This document shows positions 1-12,869 of a stretch of 64,000 nucleotides of DNA, one piece after another (position 1 is the stretch's first letter; each line of letters begins with the position of its first letter). Under the pieces are notes generated by a model. The model had not been told where the DNA came from. It ran no database searches and saw only the letters and a program-made list of their open reading frames with translations. The translations under genes and the position numbers were made by a program. The stretch is from Cymbidium sinense (Eukaryota > Streptophyta > Magnoliopsida > Asparagales > Orchidaceae), in the NCBI GenBank assembly GCA_021442155.1, contig CM038222.1, positions 107,821,121 through 107,885,120 of the forward strand, written 5' to 3'.

Positions 1-64
1 AAAAAACCTTCATAAATATCCATGCCATCTTTTTAGAATATTCGGAGAGTTCATTATTCATGAG

Positions 65-189
<125 letters not shown>

Positions 190-604
190 CCCTCAATATT
201 ATGTTAGGATTTATTTAGATCTAGGTTCTACATCTTATGAACTCAAGCATTCATAGTTAATTATCCCTTTTACCATAGTAAGAGAACTCTCTTGATTAAG
301 ATTGGAAATAGTCATATCTCTCTGATATGAATCAATGTCTAGTGGGGTTGTATAGATGATTGTCTAAGAGAAAAAGGAAGGTAGTCCTGATCAAGATCTC
401 ATGGTTCCATCATCTCAGGAATGTCGTTATTCCAATCTATCACCATCAGAGGGTTATTAGTCATAATGTCTAACGAGTCTAATTAGAAGCCATGGGTTTC
501 TTTCTCTTAGATATCCCAAGTAGACTACAGATGTTGTGTAGGTGTTTAGAGAATTAAAGGTAAACTTAATTTATAAATTTATCCAATAATTCAATGAAGT
601 TTGT

Positions 605-965
605 TTTGCAAAAATATATAGGGCTTACATCCATTGGAATTCTAGTAGGGTTTAGAGTTCTTGTAGTGAATTGATAGATTGGACTAATATCCCTTCGGAA
701 TATCGGATAGGTGTTCGCATGATGAACATATATGGATTAAACTTATATATCTTTAGAATGGCAAATAGTAATTTGCATGGTGAACATATGGATTGGACTT
801 ACATCTCTCTGGGATGCCAGTTGGGTTTTAGATGTTCGCATGACAAACATATATACATTGGACTTATATCCTTTTGGAATGTCAAATAAGTGTTCTCTCG
901 GTGAATAAAAAAATTGGACTTACATCCCTTCGGAATGGCATGTAGATTTAGGATGTTCACATTGC
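605..965. repeat. Degenerate ~58-bp tandem repeat, about six units
   Basis: The phrase GGACTTACATCCCTTCGGAATG recurs in diverged form near 621, 681, 737, 795, 860 and 916, a spacing of 56 to 65 bp, with a GTTCGCATGGTGAACATAT segment between several units. The wording resembles the 42-bp minisatellite further right (TCCCTTTGGACATGATGG), so both may be spacer repeats of the same old retroelement. A small frame here (671-889) is open only because of the repeat. Confidence 0.7.
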
Positions 966-1019
966 AAATGAATAAAATTTAGAGTTTTTTCCTAGTCGGG
1001 TGTCAGAAGAAGCTATAGT

Positions 1020-1625
1020 ACTAGTGATTACGGTGATAAGAAGTTAACTCTCTAGCACCTAGTGTTTAGCACCTCAATGCTAAGAAGTCAGCTCCCCCAC
1101 ACCGGCAGGCAGAAATATAGGTCTCAAAACCAAAGAGGGTAGCACTAAGGCACTACAAACTAAGCATTGTAGCGCTTAGGTGCCATAAAGAATAACAGAA
1201 AGTAGGTCGACTGGTTGACTAGCACCTAGGTACTGTCAAAGTAGTGCCACGATGTTATATGGTTGAATTTGGGCTTTAAAATTAGAGAAATTAGCAGTTA
1301 AGTGCCAAAAAAAGTGATGCTACATCGTTACTAAAGCATCTCGGCATTATCTGGATAGCACCACGGTATTGCGAGTAAATGTTTCGACCTTACAACCTAA
1401 GAAGGCAGTGTTATGGTGCCAGCATGGAACACCACGGTGTTGTCTCAATAACGTTATAGCACCATGAGTGGACATTTTAGCTTAAAACATGAGAAGGCAG
1501 GACTGTGGCACTTGATCATAGTGCTATAGTGCCATACCACAGTGTTGTGGCACTGTGAAGTGGAGCGTCGAGATCAAAAATCCCGATAGGTCAGCACCAT
1601 GACGCTAGGTATTAGTGTGTGGCAT
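1020..1625. repeat. Irregular repeats rich in AGCACC / GGTGCC
   Basis: The words TAGCACC, GTGCCA and CACGGTGTTGTGGCAC recur on both strands at irregular spacing over about 600 bp, giving many short inverted repeats. No reading frame or known element is recognisable. It looks like a decayed minisatellite or a hairpin-rich part of a transposable element. Confidence 0.5.
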
Positions 1626-2594
1626 TACGAGTCCGAAGACTCTATTCTAAGAAAATTTTCTTATGTGATTTGATGATTTCTTTTTAAATTTTGGCAGCAT
1701 AATGACTTAGAAATGCTAGGTTTCAAAATATTTTAGTGTAAAAATGTACTCTTCTCCTTTAGTAAATTAAAACTCAAGATGGATGGCAGAGGTCTCAAAA
1801 TTTTTAATTAGATTTTTAGTAAATTAAAACTCAATTTAATCTTGATTTTGACAATATTATTTCTTGGAAATGCCTAAAATTTCATATTTACTATGATCAT
1901 GTTCTTCTCCTTTGCTCTAGATCTAGGATCGATTGAGAGAGGATCTTCATTCTGCACTGGATCCAAGATCAATGGTGAAATTCTTCAAGATTTTTCTGTA
2001 GAACAAGAAATCATATAAAACTGGCTTTTCATTTGAAGTCTTTCCTGGAATCTTACCTTATGCAAGAAGGAGAGTGTGTAGTGGAGAGAAGCATACATCG
2101 AAGTCCACATCAGAGCTAAGGAAAAGAGTATGGCCAGAAGATGAAGGGTCGACCCTTCTCTTCTTATAGGAGTCGATTCTTAACTGCTCCCACTCTCTTG
2201 ATCACACCCACTCTCCCTTCTGGCGATTATTGTTGATGAGGATGGCTATTGGGGGAGTGGTTGGTGTTTTCTGGACTCTTTAAACTTAAGAGCAGGGAAG
2301 CTAGGGCATAAGCATTGGGTTTGTTGCGTCACGGTGCTGGAGTTGTGATGTTCATATTTTCATTATTTATTATTATTATTATTTGGTTAGATACAAATTA
2401 TCTGTCAATGGATGTGTCATGTTTATTAGACATGATGCATTCATTGCTTTCTCCTTTGTTTATTACTGATTATATTCAAAAACTTAAAATGGAGAAAGAG
2501 TTTAATATTCAAGAAGTGAATATTCATAATATTCATGTATCATATAACAATAGGAGAGAGATGCTAAAATAAATTTCTGCTACAGACAATTAGT
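1626..2594. other. Unassigned AT-rich DNA
   Basis: I see no gene or clear repeat here. There is a (TTA)n-like run near 2367-2385. An open frame at 2315-2572 has hydrophobic low-complexity composition and no recognisable domain. The stretch could be the 3' flank or LTR of the element that holds the PMD pseudogene to its right, but no LTR end was found. Confidence 0.4.
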
Positions 2595-5500
2595 CTAAAT
2601 TTCCCTAATATAAATAGAAGCAATATGAGCTCGATAAGCTATAATAGCCAATCTCTCTCGTGCATCATGAAGATGCTGAAAGGCTGCTTTCTAGTCATGG
2701 ACTAATGAAGAGAGAGTTTGCTCGAGTTTAGACACCAGAGCATTCATTTGAGAGCAATCTTCTTTTATACATGTGATAGCCTATCTCACCATAGACTTTC
2801 TTTATAATAAATATTGTCTTCTCTATCATAACTCTCTCAATTCAACAGATATATCAAGAATATCGATCTATTCTCTAGAGAGTTCTCTTTGATATGATCT
2901 CAAGACCTTGAGAGGCTGTGCTCAAGATCTTGACAAACTAGAGAGGCTTAATGTGCAATATGTTGAGTCAAATTCTCTACATCAGTGAGTGTGTATGATA
3001 AAAGCACTTAATAAGTAGTATGCAGTGAGAATAATCCACACTTAACATCTTAGCCTAAGGACTCCCACAGCTATAGATCTCCTACTTCAAGGCTTAGAGC
3101 GGTAGTATAGTCCAATAAATAATTTTCCTCCACATAGAAGCTAGAAAGCTCAAGTGGAACTTCTAAGTCAACAACCAGAAGTAAGTGATATAGTAATGTC
3201 ATTATATGACATAAACTCTTTGAAGAGCTACAATGTGATAAGCCTGAAGGTCTGGAGTGTATCTTGGAGGAAAAGCTTAAAAGTTCTATTCTAGATGTGC
3301 GCTACTGAGCTATATCCCTCAAATTATGAGTGGGGTGACTATCTGCATTGGAGACAAACTCTAGCAAAGAATCTTTCTGGGTGGCACTAACTTTCACTCA
3401 AATTGAGCATGATAAGAATGACTCACAACTAGTCTTTAACTAGATTTCTTTGTACATGGATCTTCTTAGGCTCAATAAAATGAGAAACATTGGAAGTTCT
3501 ACTAGCGTCTATCGATAGTACTAAAGTGACATCATTCCTTATCCATTATGTTGATGGTTAAACCTCTAATGATGGAGATGGAGCATGAATAGGATCAAAT
3601 TTTCCTACTACTCTCATATCATAGTCAGCTGGAAGAAGGCTTTGAATAGTCTTTGTACAAACATGTGAAGGCTCTCAATGACGCTTTCTACCACTGTCTC
3701 ATCTATCTGATGACTCTTTAAATTTTTTTGATGTGTGTCGAGCGGAATGCAAGTGTCGTGTCAATCTAGGTTTCCTGAGTTTATGAGTGGATATGCAAAA
3801 TCCGATCTCCAAAAGAAAAAGGAGGTGTGACAAATTTATAGCAACCATAGGTGACTAATTCTAGTCTTAATCTCCTATGGAGCCACATCAAAATAAGAAT
3901 CACTCCCCAGGTGAGGCAAAATGCCCAAGCCATAAAAGTTGCCTCCAAACAAATGTACAATGATGACATCTCCAGGGAACGAGTAGCTGTCATATCAAAT
4001 ATCCATAACAGTCTATATATAGGTGTAGCCTGAGTAAAGCCATATTGTCTAGCTACTCTATTCAATTTATATCCCTCCAAAATCATAGACTCATGATGAT
4101 GATATCAAAGCCAAGTAGGTCTGAGCCCAATGAGATATTATGCTTTGCATCTATACCCAAGCATTGATAATAATAAGAATGTGCCTTTGTCAATAATAGA
4201 ATTCATGAATCTTTGTTGGAAGATCTAATTAGGTAAGCTATATAAAGTTGAATTATGAATAATCTGAAAGTAATCCATCATGCATGCTGGCGCAAACATA
4301 TATATTCGGATTTGATCTCTATCTAAAGCAATTGTCACTTTGCTTAGTTGCATAATCAATAAAATATGCTACTCTTTGAAGTAAGGAGGTGTCTTAGGAC
4401 AACTACAGGCTTCAAAAATATGTGAGTGAATCCATCCATGTATGTAATGCTAAAAAGTCTCCACATCATAGCGGTGTTAGTCGAACATAACTCTCACTCT
4501 GCCCAATCCATGATACAGGTAGGCTAATACTGCAAGTGTTAGTGCAAACCTCTCACCACAAATAAACAAACTTACATTAAAAGAGTAGAAGGGTGGAAGA
4601 GTCTACTGTGACCCAGGAATATGAAGTAGCACATCCTTGTGGCATTGAAGGCCACTAAGGATAGCTACTCATGCTAAAATATGTTAAGAATTGGCTTTTT
4701 CTTCAGGCTTAAATATAGTGCTGAAGGACCCCTCAGATGAATGAAAGCAAATGTCAAATGGATCATCCAGACTTGAAAAATGAGGCAAATATATTACTAG
4801 ATGAAGGAAAACCTCAGACCATATGTTAAGAATAACTGTACCACATCGTCTACAGCTTGATCTCCACTCTCTGAACAATATATGGTAGTTAGCTAGAGCA
4901 TGATGAAAGCTAGAAGAATATACATACCCTCCTCACCACTATTAACCAACTAACTAATGTTGAAAGAGGTCATGATCTGAAGGAATGCACCCCTCTTATT
5001 GAACGCCTAAAATAGGGAAGCCTACTACATCCCGTATCTCTGCCAAAGTAAGCATCATCTCGTGTGGACCAATCCGACAAGTATTGGTGATCCTATCCCA
5101 ATGTTCTACTATGCCATGGATCCAAGTGAAAGGGAGACAGCTATAGTCAAAGAGTGATGCATAAATTGCATGATATATGTTAGTTCTCATGAGAATATTA
5201 TCATGAATTTATAAATGATGGTGGGCCCAATATATGTAGCCACTGACAGCTGATAGAGGTATGCTGAACACTGACTTTAGGTTCCAGTCTTCCGTCTCAT
5301 AATGTATTATATGGTAGCCTAAAATTCAGATTATACTTATAGAAGGAATTCTATCTTCAACTAGCTAAAGTACATCTTGATTCCCAAAGCTAACGTGATA
5401 TATGACTCACTTCATAGGAACATCATAACTATGCCTTAGCTTTAAATTAATCACCTAATCATAAGGATCACACTATGATGGGAGCCATGAATCAAAAAGT

Positions 5501-5661
5501 GAAATGTGAGATGATCAAGCAAATGAATCCTCATAATGGTCTCTACCCATCAACATATCCTGATGCTATAATAGATGGTCCTATAATCTGACTGAATAAT
5601 GTGGATCATAAGCTTCAATAGTGGCCCATATCTATTCCTAAGTGGGCTTAGTAGGAGGCAT
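2595..5661 (-). pseudogene. Plant mobile domain (PMD) protein, decayed
   Basis: This is a long minus-strand coding relic. It starts at an ATG at 5659-5661 (MPPTKPT) and can be followed, with stops and frameshifts, to a stop at 2595-2597. The best segment (5190-4996) reads FTWIHGIVEHWDR, then TCRIGPHEMMLTLAEIRDVV and GFPILG, which is the HEM-LTL-D-GLPI signature of the PMD family. Further pieces at 4878-4684 and 4086-3781 (GYKLNRVARQYGF) match later parts of the domain. The C-terminal part (about 2830-2600) looks like coiled coil (MNALVSKLEQTLSSLV). Most breaks are TAG or TGA where Gln or Arg is expected. PMD proteins occur in plants both as host factors of the MAIN/MAIL type and inside transposable elements. 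Here the gene lies about 1.4 kb downstream of a gypsy integrase tail, in the same orientation and separated by tandem repeats, so it may be a captured 3' ORF of that element. It cannot now make a full protein. Confidence 0.75.
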
Positions 5662-5809
5662 ATCATCTAACTTTTTCCAAATAAAAATTATAGCAAATCT
5701 AATAGATAGAAGCATATAAAATTTATAGGAATCTTAAAAAGATAATAATATCTAAATTTATAAATGAGCTGGGCTCGTGAGCTTTACTTCCATGTTGTCT
5801 AGGCTTTAA

Positions 5810-6610
5810 AGAGTTTAGAACTATATTTAGATTCAATTCCTTTTGGAATATATTAGATTTAGATTTATATTTATACTCGACCCTTTTGGATATGTTGAGT
5901 GTATTTGGACTTAGATTTGGTCCCTTTGAACATGATGGATCTGTGTTAAAGGTTTAGATCCTATCCCTATGGACATAATAGATCTAGGTTTAAGATATAG
6001 ATCCTACCCATTTAGACATGATAGATCTAAATTTAGGTTTAAATCTGAGCCATTTGGACATGATGAATCTAAATTTAGGTTTTGATCTAATATATTTAGA
6101 CATGATAAGTCTAAATTTAAGTTCAAATCTAGTCCCTTTGGACATGATGGGTCTAAATTTAGGATTAGATTCAGTCCCATTGAACATGATGAATCTAAAT
6201 TTAAGTTAGATCTAATCTCTTTGGACATGATGGATCTAACTTATAGGTTTAGGTCTAGTCCTTTTAAAAAGGATATATCTAAATTTTAGATTTAAATCTA
6301 GTCCATTTGGACATAATGTGTTTAAATTTAAGTTTAAATCATGTCCCTTTGGATGTGATGGATTTAAGTTTAAGTTTAGATCCAATCACTTTGGACATGA
6401 TGGATCTAAATTTTAGGTTCAGAACTAGTTCCATTGGGCATGATGGATCTAAGTATTAGGTATAGATCTAGTCCCTTTGGACATGATAGATCTAGATTTA
6501 GATTTAGATATAGTCCTTTTAGGAATGATGGATCTAAATTTTAGGATTAAATCAAGTCCTTTTAGACATGATGGATCAAAGTTTTAGATTTAGATCTATT
6601 TAATTGGATA
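5810..6610. repeat. 42-bp minisatellite, roughly 19 degenerate units
   Basis: The unit is close to GACATGATGGATCTAAATTT, then AGGTTTAGATCTAGTCCCTTTG. Clear units start at about 6017, 6058 and 6099, and diverged units run across the block. Because 42 is divisible by three, several frames stay open on both strands (for example 6004-6228 minus and 6018-6209 plus); I take these as repeat artefacts. The array sits between a gypsy pol end and the PMD relic, where Tat elements often carry tandem repeats. Confidence 0.88.
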
Positions 6611-7053
6611 GGATTTCTCTTTGATGGAGAATTTTCTTCTATTAGCAAAAAATATACAATTGCCCTCTACTGATAGGGGAATTTCTCTTTTAGGATGGAA
6701 CTATTCTTCTCGATCTCAAATGTTGATAATGTTTTATCATTCAGCCAATCAATTTAGAGTCAATTTTGACTCTTGTATTTATAAAACATAATGCCTTCAA
6801 TGGTTATGTATAATATATTTTAGATTTAGATCTATTTGATTGGATAGGATTTCTCTTTGATGGAGAATTTTCTTCTATTACCAAAAAATATACAATTGCC
6901 CTCTACTGATAGGGGAATTTCTCTTTTAGGATGGAACTATTCTTCTCGATCTCAAATGTTGATAATGTTTTATCATTCGGCCAATCAATTTAAAGTCAAT
7001 TTTGACTCTTGTATTTATAAAACATAATGCCTTCAATGGTTATGTATAATATA
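6582..7053. repeat. Recent tandem duplication, 2 x 236 bp
   Basis: The block 6582-6817 is repeated head to tail at 6818-7053. I count about four mismatches by eye, roughly 98 percent identity. Both copies hold the same AT-rich sequence, from TTTTAGATTTAGATCTATTT to TTATGTATAATATA. It is far better conserved than anything nearby, so the duplication is young or was homogenised. Confidence 0.92.
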
Positions 7054-7089
7054 TTTTAAGATATTATCCATTTATAGGAGGCATAAGCC

Positions 7090-7453
7090 TTACACTTTTT
7101 GCATCAATGAGTTGATAAGCTCCCCCTTCATATACTTTTTCAATAATATAAAGTCCTTCCCAATTTGGGTCAAACTTTCCACCAACATGACGATGGGAAT
7201 GATAGGCCTTCTACTCACTAGCACCTGTTCACCTATTTTAGAGCTTCTTGGGTGAACCATATGATCTTGAGCTCGGGTCATCCTTGGTCTGTATGTTTCT
7301 AGATTTTATTGGGTTTATAGTCGAACTTCCTCTAGAGCTTCAAGTTCTCAGTATTTAGATATTTTCCTCCATTGTAAGTCTAGTGGAGGCAATTTTACTT
7401 CAAGGGGAAGTGTGGCTTTTACCTTGAAGACCAATGAGTATGGTGTTGCCAGT
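7090..7453 (-). pseudogene. gypsy0 integrase C-terminal fragment
   Basis: Read from 7453 down to the stop at 7090, one frame gives ATPYSLVFKVKATLPLEVKL, then RMTRAQDHMVHPRS, then KIGEQVLVSRRPIIPI. This is the end of a Ty3/gypsy pol protein: the TPYSLVYG-E-VLPLEV block and the C-terminal GELVL-RR block after the DDE core. It carries TGA/TAA breaks at about 7337 and 7310. The upstream part of the integrase is absent because an LTR of the long-LTR family begins at 7454 and cuts the frame. The rest of this element's pol is not found in the window. Confidence 0.88.
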
Positions 7454-8493
7454 TGTGGTATTTTTATTTGGATGTTTGTTTATAAGGACACCACACAGAT
7501 TTTAGGTGGTACTTATTAAAATAATTGAGTATGACATCTAAGAAATGATGTACTACCCCGAGAGGTAGGGACATCATCCTATAATTGACTCAATCATCTA
7601 ATAAGGACTCTTAAGGCAGATGAGTCTATATATATGAGAGATCTTTCCCCTATATTATATGGATGAAGTAAAGTAGGATTCATTTTAAGCCAAGTTCTTT
7701 GGTTTGTTATGAAAGCAATCCCCCTTAGTAAATTACATCCAAGAAAATAAGAATTTCTTAAGAATAATCTCAATTAAAGTAGTCAACTACTATCTCCAAA
7801 GATTTTAAAGTTGATGATCAAAGGATTGCTAATTATTACAAATTAAGTGGGAAAACTCAAAGAAGGAAGAGTTCTTAACATATTCTAAGGGAGAGTAACT
7901 AAGAAGCACCAGGTGATACTAGGAAGCCTAGTGAGTGCTTCAATCTACCTTATAGTGATGTTTAATATTTTTGAAGGAGAAAAGTTATATTTATTTGAGT
8001 TAAAATTTTATTAGAATATTAGGACTTAGATTCCAATAACACAAGATTATGAAAATGCCTAATAAATAAGTAGCCTTTAAACCTATATCTAAAGTGCTCT
8101 AGCATAAGCTAAGAGCTTAACTTAATTATACTCAAAGTAGTAAGATTTATTGGTTCACATCCATTAGAGAGAGTAAATCGATCTCGACTCTTCTAGACTT
8201 AGAATTGCTTGGAGTGGCTGCCAACCAACACCTCCTACGATTGAAAATCATGTGGTCCAGTCTTAGGTAAATGCAAGATAATTAGGATGTTATTACTTAA
8301 GAAAGAATCTAGAGTCTTAAACTCACTCTCAATGAGACTAGATCATGATTTATGTGCAAACCATGACTTAGAATATTGTATTATAATTTTACAAAATTTT
8401 ATTTTATTTTAGACTTAGGTTTGGAAAGAATTATGCTAGAATGGATGATGAAATTAGATCATGAGCTAAATCAATGAGAGGCGTGTTCTCTAC
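7454..8493 (-). mobile_element. LTR-1, 3'-terminal part, interrupted by LTR-2
   Basis: On the plus strand it starts TGTGGTATTTTTATTTGG, the inverse complement of the family's LTR 3' end, so its sense is minus. It runs through the blocks that open every copy (the CACACAGAT block, the TAATAAGGACTC block, and the block ending in the GTGTTCTCTAC region) and stops where LTR-2 begins. It continues at 15348. The five bases before it are CCAGT; the matching copy at the far end was not found. It is inserted into the gypsy0 integrase. Confidence 0.85.
8489..8493. repeat. Target-site duplication TCTAC, left copy of LTR-2
   Basis: TCTAC here matches 15343-15347 exactly. Removing LTR-2 with one copy restores a continuous LTR-1 sequence (TTCTCTAC then TAGAATGGACTCC) that aligns with undisturbed LTRs at about 43560 and 57170 on the opposite strand. 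Confidence 0.93.
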
Positions 8494-9990
8494 TATGGTG
8501 TTTTAATTTGGAGCCATAGGGACATCACACAGATCTTAGGGGGTACTTATTGAAGTGACCAGGTGTTGCATTAAGGTATGATGTGTCATCTTGAGAGATG
8601 AAAGAATCACCCTACAATGCACCTAATCATCTAATAAGGACTCCTAAGGTAGATGGGTCTACGTATGTATCAAAGAACTTTCCCCAACTTTACATGGAGA
8701 AGTAAAGTAGGGTTTATTTTATGTCGGGTTCTTTGACTCCCTATGCAAGAATGCTTCCATAGTTAATTACATCTTAAGAAATGGGCTCCTAAGAACACTC
8801 TTGATTAAAGTAGTCAATAAATATCTTCAAAGATTTTAAAGCTAGACTATCAAAGGATCAAGTATTTATAAAAAATCAAATGGGAGAGTTCAAATAGGAA
8901 GACTTATTTACAAATTCCAAAGGATAATAAGTAGAAAGCACTCATGGTACTAAGAAGCCTAATGGGTGCTTAGGCCAACCATATAGTGAGGCTTTATATA
9001 TTTAAAAAAGAGAATTTACTATTGTTTAAGTTAAAGTATTATTAAAATGCTAGGGCTTATAGTCCAACAACATAATATCGTGGAAATTTCTAAAAGGTGA
9101 GAACTTATGCTCATAGCCTGAAGAAAATATGTAGCCTCATAACCTAAATCTAAAAGCCTTTAGCATGAGCTAAAATCATGATATAAGTCTATTCGAGAAA
9201 GGTGGGATATGATAGTTCACCTCCACAAGAGAGAATGAACACACCCCAACTCTTCTGGGCTCATAACCGCCCGGAGTGGTTGCCAACTAACACCTCGTCC
9301 ACTTTAAAATCATGTAGGCCGGTCTTATGTTGATGCAAGATAGCTTGACTATTGTTTAATTAAAAAGGAAGCTAGAATTCTAAGCTCACTCTCTAAGAGA
9401 CCAGATCATGATTAGTATGAAGACATGGCTTAGACTAATGTAAAATTTACAACTTTTTACATCATTTTGACACATTCATTTTTAGACCAAGGTTTGAGAC
9501 AATTATTCCTACATGCATGATGAAGAGTTTGGGCCAAATCAGCAAGAAGAGTTGTTCTCAACTACAAGGGATTTCCCTCAAAGGTCAGGTAAACCCCCTA
9601 TCGTGCAAGAGTGTAGATCCTCTCTATTCAAGAGCAAAACAATATGGCATGTATGATGTGATAACATTCAATTAAGGCATTTCTAAATCTTTTATTTATC
9701 TTGATTATAGACCTAAGCTTTAAGATGAGGTTATGTGTTGTATTAAAATTTAGTTATGAATTTTTAGTGATGATAGAAAATTTAATTTTATCCTAAAGAG
9801 CCTACCACATCCATGGCACACATCAAATCATCACACTTTAAGAAACCTATAAAAAGCATGCCATTTATATTGCATAATCTAAATATAACATTCAAAGATA
9901 TAAATTTCATAAAAGAATAAGAGAACGATGCGGCCGGGTACCACCGTACACCCCAGAAGAGAAAAGAAATTGAGTAGCCAAGCTCTACCA

Positions 9991-9998
9991 TTATATAA
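9991..9998 (-). promoter_or_regulatory. TATA-like box inside LTR-2
   Basis: In LTR sense this reads TTATATAA followed by TGGTAGAGCTTGGCTAC. The same arrangement occurs in LTR-6 (56733) and LTR-5 (43141), so it is a conserved candidate core promoter of the family. Transcription start is not shown by sequence alone. Confidence 0.5.
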
Positions 9999-12869
9999 CC
10001 TGTATTATAATAAAATATTACAATTATAATGAATGCTATGGGGGTCTTCAATCTTTTGTATTTTTTTTCTTCTTTTGGATTGGTTTTCTCCAAGCTTCAC
10101 AGGGCCTCCCGAGTCTTTATCTTCTATCCACTGCTCATCCTAAATCTCATAACACTAATCGTAATCCTATTGCAAAAATTGCATATTTATGATAAATGAA
10201 ATCTATCTACTCCTACAAAACAAATGTTAGTTAAACAAACAAACAAGCCAAGCAATTATATTTCACATATTTGGACTTAACACCCTACACTGGGATAGCC
10301 AAGCCCACCTGTCCTAATCAGGTTATGCTTAGGGGCATAAGTAGCACCTACAAGTAAGAACATTTTAATTTACTTATAATTACAGCAACCCCTTTAGCAT
10401 AATCTCTTGTAAAAAATATCATTATGATATTAATGACTTAACATCTAGTCTACGCATAAACAATCCTAACATACAGTCTAAAATATTACATCATAAAAAA
10501 ACATAACACCACAATATACACCGACCTAACCTAAAGGCTAGAATTGCTAACTTAGTATTCTAATATGTGTACTAAGGTTTAGTGTGGTATATCTTAGTTA
10601 GGCTTTAGAAGTATGATTATCTAAAGTTTAGAATTATTTAAGTTAAATATTAGGGGAAGTTCCACTCCAAATCTCTGAATGAATTAACTAATTTTAATTT
10701 ACATTTTTGTTTTGTTTCATTTGATGCCTACTTGATTATCTAATTATTATGAAGAGGAGGAAGGCGAGTTGACACCCTTCATCCATATCCTAAGTTATTT
10801 TCTAAGGGTATATTATTATGACTTTGGTTTCTATAGTGAATCATTTATTAAATATTTTTTATTAAACCTAAGTTTGGGTTAGCCTTAAGAAATATTATTC
10901 AAACATGAAAGGCATCTTAGGATTAATGAAACTGAATCACCAGTATATGAATAAAATTCTACCACTTCTTTACATCGTCAATATCATTTCATGATAATTG
11001 ATTTAATACACATATTTATACATGCAATATATATTTGCATTTTGGCACACTTGAATGATCATTAATGCATATACTTTGGTAGAAAAGAAATATTTCATCC
11101 TTTAATTAAGCATATGTAGATATGAATTAGAGATTTAGGTAAATACGTGTCGTTATTAAACTGGGAAAGTGAGGTTATCTAAGACCTTCTTGGGGCTACT
11201 TAAAGCATCATGTTCCTGTGATGTCAGGCTATATACTTGCCAAATTAAACACATGTAAACATATACACAAGCTTAAAGATGAAAATCATGCAAAGATTAT
11301 ATAATAGAAAATCCTTTTATTCATGCAAAACTTAGAAACATGAAGAGCAAATTTTTATCTCCAGTTTGAGCACATGAATACATATAAATGAAATCAAGCA
11401 AGTACGTGCCATTATTAAACCAAAGAAGTGAGGTTATCTAAGACCTCCTTAGGGCTATTAAATCCTCGTGTTCCCGGGATGTCCAAAATATATACTTACC
11501 AATCCAAATGTATGTAAACATGTACATGAAACATAAATATTAGACAAAACCTTTACAATTTTGAAATTATAACCTAAATGTAAACTTCATTGAATATTTA
11601 TAACCAATATTAACTCATATTTTTTATCATTAGCTTATAGTTTTGAAAAATAATTTAGGATTTATTAGTGATAATAACCACACCTTATAAGAATATTTAT
11701 CCAACACATGCAACTTAGATTTAACCATGTTCTTTTGATACTTTTTTTATTTTAAAAGCATGAACATATGAGACAAATGGCATGCATATTTTTGATGACT
11801 GAAAAGAAGTAATTAAATATTGCCACATAGTATACTTAATTACATTAAGTCCTAAGGACAATCAAGCCAAATTAATATTCATTAAGACTAACCAAAACTC
11901 TTATGAAATTTGATTTTGGTGTTTCAATTATTAAGACATAAAGAGGAGAGATGATACTTAGTATTTACCCCATCCTATGTTGGTGATTTAATATGTTTAA
12001 GGAAAGTAATGAAATAGAATTTTATGACTTGATTAGGTTTAAACCATTAAGCCAATTGATTTGATTACCCTTTTCTAAGCTTCTTTAATTTAATTAACTA
12101 CTTGATCACGAGCCTTCAATGATATGCTTTTAAGAAAGCAGAATTCGTAATGCACCTAAAGGGATCTAATGCAATTAGAATCATGCTTAAGAGTTAATTG
12201 GATTAAAGAAGGAAATAATTTAATTTAAGTACTCTTATGATTTTTCCAAACCAACCAGTCAACCAAAATTTTCTTACCAACTTTATGTTATTAAACACAT
12301 AAAGGGAAACTAATGAATTATATTTGAATTATCTGAACCAATCATTAATTTTATTTGACTTCCACCTTTATCATTAATTTTTCTAATTAATCCCTAATTA
12401 TCATATATGTTAATTAACCTTCTTGAAGAGATACATTTAGAAAAATAATTAGGGAAAGGGTCTTAATTACTTCTCCTCACTATTTCCACTGTTCATAATG
12501 ATTAATACTCATTAATTATTTAATTTTTACTATTTATAAATCTTAATAATTATTAAATTAATTAATGAGGGTGATTAGGATTGAAATTTCAAATCCTTTA
12601 AATTTCATGGCAAATAATTCCAATGAAATTATGGGAGACAGAGGACACCCCATGAAATCATCCCACCAAATTTGAAATTAATTAGCAAAGTAGCCTATGT
12701 TTTAAACCTTAATGAAGCACTACTCTCTTGACATTTCTTAAATTGTCTTCTAACTAAGCTTCCCAAAATGGGTTTATTTGCATTTTTTTTGAATTTTTTT
12801 ACAATCAGTTATGATTTTTTGATGTTATAACCATTTAATTATTAAGGCCTAATTAATCCTTTAAACTAT

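Noticed and set aside
2315..2572. Open frame of 85 codons, hydrophobic
   Set aside because: Low-complexity composition, no domain, no related frame elsewhere; chance frame in AT-rich DNA.
6004..6228. Repetitive protein frames on both strands
   Set aside because: Produced by the 42-bp minisatellite, whose period is a multiple of three.
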